Assembly: GCA_030645495.1 (NCBI GenBank)
Contig: JAUSLV010000026.1
Location: 124,001 to 188,000, forward strand
Direction of reading: 5' to 3'
DNA from: Actinomycetota bacterium
Lineage (GTDB): Bacteria > Actinomycetota > Acidimicrobiia > Acidimicrobiales > Ilumatobacteraceae
Length of the DNA stretch: 64,000 bases
Below are positions 1 to 7,298 of this stretch, in pieces (within the stretch, counting starts at the first letter, position 1; every line of letters begins with the position of its first letter). The notes under the pieces were generated by a model, which searched no databases, was not told the DNA's origin, and saw nothing but the letters and a program-made list of their open reading frames with translations. The position numbers and the translations under genes are program-made.

Positions 1-742
1 GCTCGAACGAGTCGTCGTCGTCGTACGCGTCGGCCATGGTGTCGAGCACCACCGTGCAGTGGCGCAGCCCTTCCTCCGCCGTCTCGCGGACGATCAGCGT
101 GCCCACTCGCGCGGTGGTCTTCCAGTTGATCCGCCGCAGATCGTCACCAGGGGCGTACTCGCGCTGTGAATGGAACTCGCTCCCAGTGTGGCCATAGGCC
201 TTCATCCGCAGGTGCTCGCCCAGTCGGCCGGCCGTGCCGACAGCGGGGAACGCAAGCGGAACCCGCTCGGGTACCACCATCACTTCGTCGGCGCCGGCCA
301 TCCACCGCGACGTGACCGCGAGGCCCAGCGGGTCGGTGCGCTCGGCGCGCAATGGCCCGGTCTGCAACACGCCACGGCGAGTGGTGGGCACCCGATAGGC
401 GGCGGTGCACGAAGCCCCGGAACCGAGTGGGGCCAGTTGCATCGGGGCGCCCCCCTTGTCGCCCACGGGCTCCCACAGCTTCAGCCGAGGCGACCGGATT
501 CCGGCACGGTTGGTGACCTGCAGGTCCACTCGTGCCGGTTCGCCCACCGACACCGTCGGCGGGCGTAGCACGCGCCGCACCTCGATGCGCGGCAACGGCC
601 GGTTCACCAGCAGCAGTGCCACCACGAGTGCGACCGCCAGCGCGACACCGATGACGAACAGCTCCATCAGCCCGAACACCCGACCGGTGGCGATCGATGC
701 CACCGCGGCAGCGAGCATCGCCCAGCCCTGGCGGGTGGGCAT
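1..742 (-). CDS. DUF58 domain protein, N-terminal part (cut by window edge)
   Basis: The gene starts at 742 and runs off the left edge; 247 residues are visible. Two hydrophobic segments (about residues 7-23 and 27-47) are followed by a beta-rich stretch and the DUF58 signature around residues 188-220, including REYAPGDDLRRINWK and a downstream VGTLIVRE. DUF58 proteins are membrane-anchored partners of MoxR ATPases. Their biochemical role is poorly defined, with links to envelope stress and maturation. The start ATG shares one base with the MoxR stop (TGATG), so the pair is translationally coupled. The C-terminal von Willebrand A-like part should lie outside the window. Family call is firm; function is inference. 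Confidence 0.85.
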   Translation of the reverse strand, partial: MPTRQGWAMLAAAVASIATGRVFGLMELFVIGVALAVALVVALLLVNRPLPRIEVRRVLRPPTVSVGEPARVDLQVTNRAGIRSPRLKLWEPVGDKGGAPMQLAPLGSGASCTAAYRVPTTRRGVLQTGPLRAERTDPLGLAVTSRWMAGADEVMVVPERVPLAFPAVGTAGRLGEHLRMKAYGHTGSEFHSQREYAPGDDLRRINWKTTARVGTLIVRETAEEGLRHCTVVLDTMADAYDDDDSFE

Positions 743-1737
743 CAGCGGCCTGCCGGGACGGGCACCGCCGCGAGCAACTCATGGATCGCGATCTCGGCGG
801 TGAGGCCCCGCGCCGACGCATCGGGGCGCAGCATCACGCGGTGGGCGAGCACCGGCACAGCGACCGCCTTCACATCGTCGGGGATCGCATAGTCGCGGCC
901 GTGGGCGGCAGCGTGCGAGCGGGCGGCGCGAGCGAGCTGCAGCGTGGCGCGTGGCGACATGCCCAGCAGCAGGCCGTGGTGCGCGCGGCTGGCCTCGGCG
1001 AGATCCACCATGTAGCTCTTCAGCACGCCGGCCACGTGCACCATCCGCACTGCCTGGCACATCATCACGACCTCGTCCGTGGAGATCACGGCTTGCAGCG
1101 CGTGCAGCGCATCGGCGGCGCCGTTGCTGTCGAGGATCGCGATCTCCGCCTGGCGACCGGGATACCCCAACGACAGCCGCATCAGGAAGCGGTCGAGTTG
1201 GCTCTCCGGCAGGCGGTAGGTGCCCTCTTGCTCGACCGGGTTCTGCGTCGCCGCCACCATGAACGGGGTGGGCAGCCGGTGGCTGATGCCGTCGGCACTC
1301 ACCTGACGCTCTTCCATCGCTTCCAGCAGGGCCGATTGGGTCTTGGGCGAGGCGCGGTTGATCTCGTCGGCGAGCACGATGTTGGCGAACAATGGGCCGG
1401 GCTGGAACACGAACGTCTCGGTGGCCCGCTGGAACACGCTGACGCCGACCAGGTCGGTGGGCAGCAGGTCGGGGGTGAACTGCACTCGCTTCCAGCTGCA
1501 GTCGATCGACGCGGCGAGTGCCTTGGCCAAGCTGGTCTTGCCGACGCCGGGGACGTCCTCGATGAGCAGATGGCCTTCGGCGAGCAGGCACATCACCGCC
1601 AGATCGATCGCGTCGCGCTTGCCGTGCACCACGGACGCGATGTTGCCGGTGATCGCGTCGAACAGTTGCGCGAACGTCAAAGTGGGCTGGATGGGGGTCG
1701 CCGTCACGGGTGAGAGGGTAGACCGCACAAGGTCCAT
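742..1737 (-). CDS. MoxR-family AAA+ ATPase
   Basis: 331 residues. Walker A is GVGKTS at about residues 64-69 and Walker B is VLADEIN near 121-127, followed by the MoxR-typical NPVEQEGTYRLPE stretch and a C-terminal lid. MoxR ATPases act as chaperone-like motors, often working with DUF58 and von Willebrand A proteins on envelope or cofactor-dependent targets. The start ATG at 1737 was chosen because the reading frame upstream runs into the divergent ROK gene without family similarity; a GTG sits one codon upstream at 1740. Only 39 bp separate this start from the divergent gene at 1777. A second MoxR/DUF58 pair lies at 60165-62458. Confidence 0.92.
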   Translation of the reverse strand: MDLVRSTLSPVTATPIQPTLTFAQLFDAITGNIASVVHGKRDAIDLAVMCLLAEGHLLIEDVPGVGKTSLAKALAASIDCSWKRVQFTPDLLPTDLVGVSVFQRATETFVFQPGPLFANIVLADEINRASPKTQSALLEAMEERQVSADGISHRLPTPFMVAATQNPVEQEGTYRLPESQLDRFLMRLSLGYPGRQAEIAILDSNGAADALHALQAVISTDEVVMMCQAVRMVHVAGVLKSYMVDLAEASRAHHGLLLGMSPRATLQLARAARSHAAAHGRDYAIPDDVKAVAVPVLAHRVMLRPDASARGLTAEIAIHELLAAVPVPAGR

Positions 1738-1776
1738 CACGGTGCGCGGTCCGTTCTGCCCGCTACCGTCGGGGAC

Positions 1777-2634
1777 GTGACCGTCTGCTATCTCGCCATC
1801 GACGTGGGCAGCGCCAAGCTCGCTGCCGCGATCGTCAGCGACCAGGCAGAAGTGCTCGTGCGTGACCGCGTGGCCACTCCGCAGCGCGACGTCTGGCCGG
1901 CGGTCGCCCGGCTGGTGAAGCGGGTGCTCGCTGCTGCCCCCAACGCGCCCGTCGCGTGTGGGGTGGGTTGTGGCGGCCCGATGAACGCGCCCGAGCGCAC
2001 CGTGTCGCCGTTGTACATCCCCTCGATGGTGGCCTTCCCGCTGGCCGCCGAGGTCGAGGCGCTCACCGGCCTTCCCACGGCTGTCGACAACAATGCCAAG
2101 ACCGTGGCGCTGGGCGAATCGTGGTGCGGCGCAGCGGTCGGGCTGAACGACTTCGTGTCGATCTCGATGAGCAGCGGCGTGGGCGGTGGCATCGTCAGCG
2201 GTGGACGGCTGCTGGAAGGGCGCCTCGGCAACGCCGGCCACATCGGGCACATCGTCGTCGAGCCCGAGGGTCGGCCATGCCCGTGCGGCGGCAAGGGCTG
2301 TCTCGAGGCGTACTGCAGTGGGCGGGCGATCGAGGAAGAAACAGGTCGGCCGCCGCAGCGTGCGCCGCAGAGTATCGTCGAGCGCACCGGCATCTTCGTC
2401 GGTCGCGCGTTGGCTTCGCTCGGCGCGATCACCGACCTGCGCGCCGCAGTCATCGGTGGCTCCGTGGCGCTCGGCTTCGGCGACCCGTTCTTCGCGGCGG
2501 TGCAGGCCGAGGTCGACCAGCGGGCTCGGCTGACGTTCACGCAGGGCTTCCGCGTGATCCCCGGCGGGCTGGGCCAGTTGGCACCGCTGATCGGTGCCGC
2601 GGCGCTGGCCAGGGGCGTCGAAGTCGTTCGCTGA
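1777..2634 (+). CDS. ROK-family sugar kinase-like protein
   Basis: 285 residues. The N-terminal phosphate-binding motif (AIDVGSAK, about 7-14) and the ROK zinc motif CPCGGKGCLE (about 168-177) are present, so the fold is secure. ROK members phosphorylate glucose, mannose or N-acetyl amino sugars, or act as regulators; this one has no DNA-binding domain. Two active-site positions look altered: the usual NDxN catalytic segment reads VDNNAK, with Asn where the base Asp is expected, and the usual GEIGH reads GHIGH. Activity is therefore doubtful. The GTG start lies 7 nt after a TACCGT -10 element (1764-1769), which suggests a leaderless mRNA. Confidence 0.85.
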   Translation: MTVCYLAIDVGSAKLAAAIVSDQAEVLVRDRVATPQRDVWPAVARLVKRVLAAAPNAPVACGVGCGGPMNAPERTVSPLYIPSMVAFPLAAEVEALTGLPTAVDNNAKTVALGESWCGAAVGLNDFVSISMSSGVGGGIVSGGRLLEGRLGNAGHIGHIVVEPEGRPCPCGGKGCLEAYCSGRAIEEETGRPPQRAPQSIVERTGIFVGRALASLGAITDLRAAVIGGSVALGFGDPFFAAVQAEVDQRARLTFTQGFRVIPGGLGQLAPLIGAAALARGVEVVR

Positions 2635-2669
2635 GAAGCTGCCGGGCTACCGCGCGGTAACATCTCGTC

Positions 2670-3896
2670 ATGCGTCCGATGTACACCGCTGCCGCCGAGG
2701 CCTACCGCACCACTGTCAAGTCCTTCCTCGCCGAGAAGCTGCCCAAGGGGTGGGGTGGTATCGGCCGGCTCGACGGGCAAGAGCTGTTCGACTTCGTCAC
2801 CGACTGGCGCAAGGTGTTGCACACCGCCGGGTACCTCGCTCCGGGTTGGCCGAAGGAGTACGGCGGCGCCGGCCTGTCGGCGCTCGAGCAGGTGATCATC
2901 GGTGAGGAGTTCGCCAAGGCGGGCGTGCCCACCGGAGGCCCCAACGATGTGTTCGGCATCCAGATGCTCGGCAACACGATCCTGCAGTGGGGCACCGACG
3001 AGCAGAAGCGGCACTACCTCCCGCGCATCCTGTCCGGCGACGACACCTGGTGTCAGGGGTACAGCGAGCCGAATGCCGGCAGCGACCTCTCCAACCTGGG
3101 CCTGAAGGGCCAGCTCGACGGCGACCAGTGGATCCTCAACGGCCAGAAGATCTGGACCTCGGCCGGTCACCTCGCCGACCACATCTTCACGCTCGCGCGC
3201 ACCGACCCCGATGCGCCCCGCCACAAGGGCATCTCCTTCCTGCTCGTCGACATGCGCCAGCCCGGCGTGGAAGTGCGCCCGATCCGCATGATCTCGGGCG
3301 AGAGCGAGTTCAACGAGGTGTTCTACACCGATGCCACCACGCCCAAGGGCGACGTCATCGGCGGTGTCAACAACGGCTGGGCCGTGGCGATGACGCTGCT
3401 CGGGTACGAACGTGGCGAGGCTGCTGCCACTGGCCCGATCCGCTACCAGGCGGAGATCGACCGGCTGTTGCTGCTGGCCAAGGAGCGCGGCGTCGCCGAC
3501 GACCCACGCATCCGCCAGCGGCTGGCGGCCTGCTACGGCAAGGTGCAGATCATGCGCTGGAGCGGCATGCGCGTGCTCACCCAGTTCCTCGCCGGCCACC
3601 ACCCCGGGCCCGACGGGGCGATCAGCAAGCTGTACTGGAGCGAGTACCACAAGGAGATCACCGAACTCGGTGTCGACATCCTGGGTGCCGAGGCGATGAC
3701 CCCCTCTGGTCGCAAGCCGTCCAGCGCCTTCCAGTGCGACGACGCCGGCGCCCCGAACAGCACCTGGAGTTGGGTGGGCACGTTCCTCAACGCTCGCGCC
3801 GGCACGATCTACGCCGGCAGCAGCCAGATCCAGCGCAACATCATCGGCGAGATGGTGCTGGGTCTGCCGAAGGAACCGAAGAACGTGCCGACGTGA
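2670..3896 (+). CDS. Acyl-CoA dehydrogenase (FadE-type)
   Basis: 408 residues, the normal length for the flavin-dependent family that forms the alpha,beta double bond of acyl-CoA thioesters. Recognisable blocks include YSEPNAGSDLSNL (flavin/substrate loop, about 129-141), ILNGQKIWTSAG, and the C-terminal YAGSSQIQRNIIGE (about 380-393). In medium-chain enzymes the catalytic Glu sits in YEGT; here that position is Ala. The base may come from elsewhere, as in isovaleryl and long-chain members, or from a partner subunit as in heteromeric actinobacterial FadE pairs. The ATG at 2670 follows a TAACAT -10 (2658-2663) by 6 nt, which implies a leaderless start. Substrate unknown. Confidence 0.9.
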   Translation: MRPMYTAAAEAYRTTVKSFLAEKLPKGWGGIGRLDGQELFDFVTDWRKVLHTAGYLAPGWPKEYGGAGLSALEQVIIGEEFAKAGVPTGGPNDVFGIQMLGNTILQWGTDEQKRHYLPRILSGDDTWCQGYSEPNAGSDLSNLGLKGQLDGDQWILNGQKIWTSAGHLADHIFTLARTDPDAPRHKGISFLLVDMRQPGVEVRPIRMISGESEFNEVFYTDATTPKGDVIGGVNNGWAVAMTLLGYERGEAAATGPIRYQAEIDRLLLLAKERGVADDPRIRQRLAACYGKVQIMRWSGMRVLTQFLAGHHPGPDGAISKLYWSEYHKEITELGVDILGAEAMTPSGRKPSSAFQCDDAGAPNSTWSWVGTFLNARAGTIYAGSSQIQRNIIGEMVLGLPKEPKNVPT

Positions 3897-3906
3897 GCGC
3901 AGCGAC

Positions 3907-4161
3907 GTGAAACTCGGCGCGCTCGTTCGCATCGCTATCGCGGTCCTGCGGCGTCCGGGGCTGTGGCTGACGGCCCTGCGCCAGTGGCGACGCACCACGC
4001 CGGCGGGGTGGTGGAAACGGCGCCCGTTCCTGCCCGTGCCCAGTGCGCAGTATCTCTCCTTCCGGCTGGTCACGCAGTACGGCGACCCGAATCACCGCGT
4101 GGCGCCCGCAGATGTGCTGAACTACCTCGCATGGTGCCGGCACCACGACCAGGCGGCCTGA
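3907..4161 (+). CDS. Small conserved actinobacterial protein, unknown function
   Basis: 84 residues with a GTG start 10 nt after the acyl-CoA dehydrogenase stop, so probably in the same operon. The N-terminus is a basic amphipathic or hydrophobic stretch (IAIAVLRRPGLWLTALRQW), followed by RRTTPAGWWKRRPFLPVPS and a C-terminal DVLNYLAWC segment. I recognise this pattern (a W-, R- and P-rich small protein ending in a YLxWC motif) from other actinobacterial genomes, where it has no assigned function. It may associate peripherally with the membrane. Codon use matches the neighbours, with GC-rich third positions, which supports a real gene. Confidence 0.75.
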   Translation: MKLGALVRIAIAVLRRPGLWLTALRQWRRTTPAGWWKRRPFLPVPSAQYLSFRLVTQYGDPNHRVAPADVLNYLAWCRHHDQAA

Positions 4162-4242
4162 TGTCCGACCCATGCCGGATACCGGGTTCCGCTGCGGAAA
4201 ACCACTGCACTCGCGCGCGAGCCGGTCGGTAGGTTCCGCGGC

Positions 4243-4740
4243 ATGAGGAGCGCGCTGGTGCTGAACGCGACCTACGAGCCGCTCTCCGTCGTGCCCGCCC
4301 GCCGGGCCGCGTGCTTGGTGCTGTCCGACAAGGCCGACCTCGTGGCCCACGATGGCCACGAGCTGCGCTCGGCGCGGCTCGTGCTGCCCAGCCCGTCGGT
4401 GGTGCGCTTGCGCTACGTGGTGAAGGTTCCGTACTCGCGGCGCACCGCCATGTCGCGGCGGGCGTTGTTCGCCCGCGACGACTATCGCTGCCAGTACTGC
4501 GGCGGCTTCGCCGACTCGCTCGACCACGTGGTGCCGCGCTCGCGTGGTGGCCAACACACCTGGGAGAACGTGGCCGCTGCCTGCCGCCCGTGCAACCTGC
4601 GCAAACGCGATCGCACGCCCACCGAGGCGGGCATGAACCTGGCCAGGCCGCCACGGGCGCCGCGCGAGCAGGCGTGGGTCACCGCTGCGGTGGCGCAGGT
4701 GCCCGACCAGTGGAAGCCGTTCCTGGCCAGGGCCAGCTGA
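4243..4740 (+). CDS. HNH endonuclease family protein
   Basis: 165 residues. A complete HNH/zinc module is visible: CQYC (83-86), DHVVPRSRGG (94-103), Asn109 in TWENV, and CRPCN (114-118). The N-terminal half (LVLNATYEPLSVVPARRA) matches the widespread HNH proteins of actinobacteria and cyanobacteria, which are usually chromosomal housekeeping genes of unclear role and not restriction enzymes. DNA cleavage is expected from the motif but the target is unknown. The ATG lies 7 nt after TAGGTT (4230-4235), a leaderless-type arrangement. No neighbouring methylase or mobile element is seen. Confidence 0.88.
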   Translation: MRSALVLNATYEPLSVVPARRAACLVLSDKADLVAHDGHELRSARLVLPSPSVVRLRYVVKVPYSRRTAMSRRALFARDDYRCQYCGGFADSLDHVVPRSRGGQHTWENVAAACRPCNLRKRDRTPTEAGMNLARPPRAPREQAWVTAAVAQVPDQWKPFLARAS

Positions 4741-4760
4741 CCGCGACCTACGCTGCGAGC

Positions 4761-5411
4761 ATGCAGCCGTGGCGTGTCGAGCACTCGTGCGGCGACGCAG
4801 GTGCGTTCCACACCGCCGATCCCGATGGCACCCGGTCGGCGACGTTCCACTCGGTGCCGCGGCCCACGCTCGTGCTCGGGTCGGCGCAGCCCGAGGCGAC
4901 GGTCGACCTCGAGGCAGCGGTGCGCCTCGGGGTGCACATCGTCCGTCGGCGCAGCGGCGGGGGAGGAGTGCTGCTGATCCCTGGTGAGTTCGTGTGGCTC
5001 GATCTGGTGCTCCCGGCCGGTGATCCGCTGTGGAGCGATGACGTGGGCGCCTCGATGGTGTGGGTGGGCGAGCTGTGGCAGCGGGCGTTGCGCGCCGTGG
5101 GCGATGCCGACGGGTCGCTGGTGCACCGTGGCCCGCTGGTGCGGAACGAGTGGTCGCAGGCCGTGTGCTGGGCCGGCGTGGGCAGCGGCGAGGTGCTGTC
5201 GGCCGGCGCCAAGCTGGTGGGCATCAGCCAGCGGCGCACCCGTTCGTGGGCGCGCTTCCAGTCGATGTGCCACCTGGTGTGGCGTCCGGAGATGGTGGCA
5301 TCCCTGGTGACCGACGCGCGTCTGCTCGCCAGCGACCTAGCGGGTCTCGCGGCCACTGTCTCGGCCGGCGACGCGGTCGTGCAGGCCGCGCTCGTCGGGG
5401 CGTTGCCCTGA
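4761..5411 (+). CDS. Lipoate-protein ligase A-like protein
   Basis: 216 residues. It carries the family signature RRRSGGGGV (62-70) and a conserved lysine in GAKLVGISQRR (about 149-159), equivalent to the adenylate-binding lysine of LplA/LipB/BirA folds. Expected role: activation or transfer of lipoate or a related acyl group onto carrier domains. The protein is shorter than Escherichia coli LplA and lacks a separate C-terminal accessory domain. Octanoyltransferase or amidotransferase activity is equally possible. The start was set at the ATG 6 nt after TACGCT (4749-4754). It sits 20 nt after the HNH gene and 18 nt before the lipoprotein. Confidence 0.8.
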   Translation: MQPWRVEHSCGDAGAFHTADPDGTRSATFHSVPRPTLVLGSAQPEATVDLEAAVRLGVHIVRRRSGGGGVLLIPGEFVWLDLVLPAGDPLWSDDVGASMVWVGELWQRALRAVGDADGSLVHRGPLVRNEWSQAVCWAGVGSGEVLSAGAKLVGISQRRTRSWARFQSMCHLVWRPEMVASLVTDARLLASDLAGLAATVSAGDAVVQAALVGALP

Positions 5412-5429
5412 GCTCGCTACTGTGCGGCT

Positions 5430-6311
5430 ATGCGATCCGCCGCCGCGTGCACGTTGGCCGTGGCACTGTCGGCGCTGGTCGCGGCGTGCGCCGCCGACCA
5501 CCGCCCGGCCGCCGGGTCGTCCTCGCCCGGCGAACCCACGGTCACGATGCCACAGTCGTCAGCGCCGCCGTGGCCTGCGCTCTCGGGTCTGGAGATGACG
5601 CCGCTCCTGCGCGATCTCGGTGTCGTCGACCCGAGCGTCGCCACTGCACGGCAGGTGTTCGCAATGGGCTTCGAGTCGGATGGCGAGTGGGGAGCGTCGT
5701 ACGTCACCCCGCAGTCGGCCACCACTCGGCACGAGCGTTGGCAGCAGGTGGTGCATTCGGGCGAATGGGCGCACACCGGATGGCTCACTGGTGAGGAGTC
5801 AACTGAACCCGAACGCGATGGACCGAATCACCGCGGCTATCCGACGCTCCAATTCGACAGGATCGGTGCCGGCGCCTGCGCCTCGCCGTGCGTTGTCGAT
5901 CTGTGGGTGTGGCTCGATGCCAATCTCGGGCCGGGTCAGTGGTTCAGCCTCGCCACGCTCTCGCTCGACCCGTCAGACCGCTGGAGCAGGGTGATCACGG
6001 TCAACGTGGGTGTCGAGGGCTGGTTGCACCTCGGCCACGTGCCGGTCACCGGTGCAGCCGAACGCGCGTACCAGACGGATGCGCCGTTTCCGATGCGGCA
6101 GTGGGTGCGGGTCACCACCTATCTCGATGCCCGGCCCGGCGGCGTGGCGGTGGTGTGGCAGGACGGGGTGGTGGCCTCAGCGGCGCGCCTCGATGGCGTT
6201 GCCGGCGGCCTGGTGCCGCAAGCGCATTTCGGGCTGTATGCCCCGCCCGACCTGCTGGCCGGCCGTGTCGTCGACGACGACCTCACGGTCTGGACCCTGG
6301 CCGGCGCCTGA
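5430..6311 (+). CDS. Putative secreted lipoprotein, unknown function
   Basis: 293 residues. A lipoprotein signal peptide ends in LVAAC with the lipidated Cys at residue 20, followed by a Ser/Pro-rich linker to about residue 50. The remaining 240 residues are rich in beta-strand patterns and tryptophans (VDLWVWLDANL, WVRVTTYLDARPGG, VVWQDGVV). This resembles concanavalin-like jelly-roll domains of polysaccharide lyases and LamG-type sugar binders, but that is a fold impression only. Two cysteines (ACASPC, about 150-154) could form a disulfide. The ATG is 6 nt after TACTGT (5418-5423), so the mRNA is probably leaderless. Confidence 0.7.
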   Translation: MRSAAACTLAVALSALVAACAADHRPAAGSSSPGEPTVTMPQSSAPPWPALSGLEMTPLLRDLGVVDPSVATARQVFAMGFESDGEWGASYVTPQSATTRHERWQQVVHSGEWAHTGWLTGEESTEPERDGPNHRGYPTLQFDRIGAGACASPCVVDLWVWLDANLGPGQWFSLATLSLDPSDRWSRVITVNVGVEGWLHLGHVPVTGAAERAYQTDAPFPMRQWVRVTTYLDARPGGVAVVWQDGVVASAARLDGVAGGLVPQAHFGLYAPPDLLAGRVVDDDLTVWTLAGA

Positions 6312-6339
6312 CCGCCCAGGCGACCCGGAATGGGCCCGA

Positions 6340-6384
6340 TCTGGGGCTGTTCCGTCCCGGAAGCAGGGACGGAACGCGCCCAGA
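6340..6384 (+). terminator. Long imperfect hairpin between lipoprotein gene and mraZ promoter
   Basis: Arms GTTCCGTCCC (6349-6358) and GGGACGGAAC (6366-6375) pair perfectly around a 7-nt loop. After a 3-nt internal mismatch the stem resumes with TCTGGG/CCCAGA (6340-6345, 6379-6384 outer pairs). No U-tract follows, so it could be a Rho-independent-like stop for the lipoprotein transcript or a protein-binding palindrome. The 296 nt from 6312 to 6607 hold this hairpin, the mraZ promoter and the TGGG repeats, and no gene. Confidence 0.5.
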
Positions 6385-6490
6385 CCGCTGGTGGGACGAA
6401 TTGGCCCCAGAAACGCGGCGCTGAGGGGGAGTCGCGGGGGAGTCGAGGGGGATCGGCGGGGGGCTGGTGGGGAAAAATGGCGCGTAGTGG

Positions 6491-6520
6491 TTGACTTTGG
6501 GGGGTCTTGACGGGCAGAAT
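6491..6520 (+). promoter_or_regulatory. Sigma-70-type promoter of the dcw operon
   Basis: TTGACT (6491-6496) and CAGAAT (6515-6520) are separated by 18 nt, close to the vegetative consensus. Transcription would start near 6527 and leave a leader of about 80 nt before mraZ. The overlapping TTGACG at 6507 lacks a matching -10. Inferred from sequence only. Confidence 0.6.
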
Positions 6521-6543
6521 GGGGCGCAGTGGGGATCGTGGGC
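6520..6543 (+). promoter_or_regulatory. Candidate MraZ operator (TGGG direct repeats)
   Basis: TGGG occurs at 6520, 6530 and 6539, a spacing of 10 and 9 nt, with a fourth TGGG at 6498. MraZ of Escherichia coli binds three TGGG-type repeats of about 10-bp period just downstream of its own promoter and represses the dcw operon. Here the repeats abut the -10 element and start site, so autoregulation is likely by analogy. Confidence 0.55.
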
Positions 6544-6607
6544 ATGGTGTCCGTGATCCAGCCGAGGCAGGCACCACTCCGAGCACGTGGAAGGTGGTGA
6601 ACGCGAC

Positions 6608-7027
6608 GTGTTGTTCGTCGGTGCGTACGAGCGCAATCTCGACGACAAGGGCCGGCTGGCGCTGCCGGCCACGTTCCGCGACCGCCTCGGCGAGCACTGC
6701 TACCTGGCGATGGGCCACGACAAGTGCGTCACCGTCGTTCCCGCCGCCGTCTTCGAAGAAGAGGTGGCGATCATCACCGCGCAGGTGCGCTCTGGCGAGG
6801 TCACCCGCAACCAGGCTCGTGCGCTCGCCGCCAGCGCCACCCTCGCCACGCTCGACAAGCAGGGCCGCATCAACCTCGATGAGCAGCTACGCACGTACGC
6901 CGAGCTCACCCCGGGCACGACCGTCACGGTTGCGGGCAGCTTCGACCGTCTCGAGATCTGGTCCACCGATCGTTTCACCCGCGTCCACGACGAGGGCACC
7001 GGGCGCCTCGCCGGTGACGACGAGTGA
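6608..7027 (+). CDS. mraZ: MraZ transcriptional regulator of the dcw cluster
   Basis: 139 residues with two MraZ/AbrB-like swapped-hairpin half-domains, marked by NLDDKGRLALP near the N-terminus and LDKQGRINL in the second half. MraZ forms a ring-shaped DNA-binding oligomer that represses its own operon. The GTG at 6608 was chosen because AAGGTGGTGA (6591-6600) is a good ribosome site 7 nt upstream and because MraZ proteins begin just before FxGxY; an in-frame GTG at 6587 would add seven non-conserved residues. It is the first gene of the dcw cluster, followed by a 271-nt spacer before rsmH. Confidence 0.95.
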   Translation: MLFVGAYERNLDDKGRLALPATFRDRLGEHCYLAMGHDKCVTVVPAAVFEEEVAIITAQVRSGEVTRNQARALAASATLATLDKQGRINLDEQLRTYAELTPGTTVTVAGSFDRLEIWSTDRFTRVHDEGTGRLAGDDE

Positions 7028-7209
7028 ACCTCCGTTCCACCCGTTCTCCCCATCCACCAGCACACCAGCACGTATCAGAAGAGGAGGTAGAGGCAGCCGC
7101 CCGGCAGAGCGGCTCATCATCACCCCACCGAATCACCGCCCAACACGAACTGATCAGCCGACCATCTGCAGTCCTTCGGCCCGCAAGACGGCCAGCCCCC
7201 ACTCCGCCC

Positions 7210-7280
7210 GCTGCCGTTTCGCTCGACCGGGGAGACATCCCGGCGGCATCCGCGAACCGGAGGGCTGCTGATGGCCGGAC
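7210..7280 (+). promoter_or_regulatory. Structured leader upstream of rsmH, candidate mraW RNA motif
   Basis: In the 271-nt spacer between mraZ and rsmH, TTCGC (7218-7222) can pair with GCGAA (7252-7256), enclosing a CCGGG/CCCGG stem (7227-7231 with 7239-7243) around the loop GAGACAT. A conserved RNA called the mraW motif is described upstream of mraW (rsmH) in actinobacteria. Position fits, but I have not verified the consensus. The spacer has balanced third-codon composition and no convincing gene. Confidence 0.4.
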
Positions 7281-7298
7281 GATCAGGTCACGCACGCG

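Noticed and set aside
6312-6607. Possible gene in the gap before mraZ
   Set aside because: Frames through this region show no ribosome site, family similarity or GC3 bias. It is filled by the hairpin, promoter and TGGG repeats.
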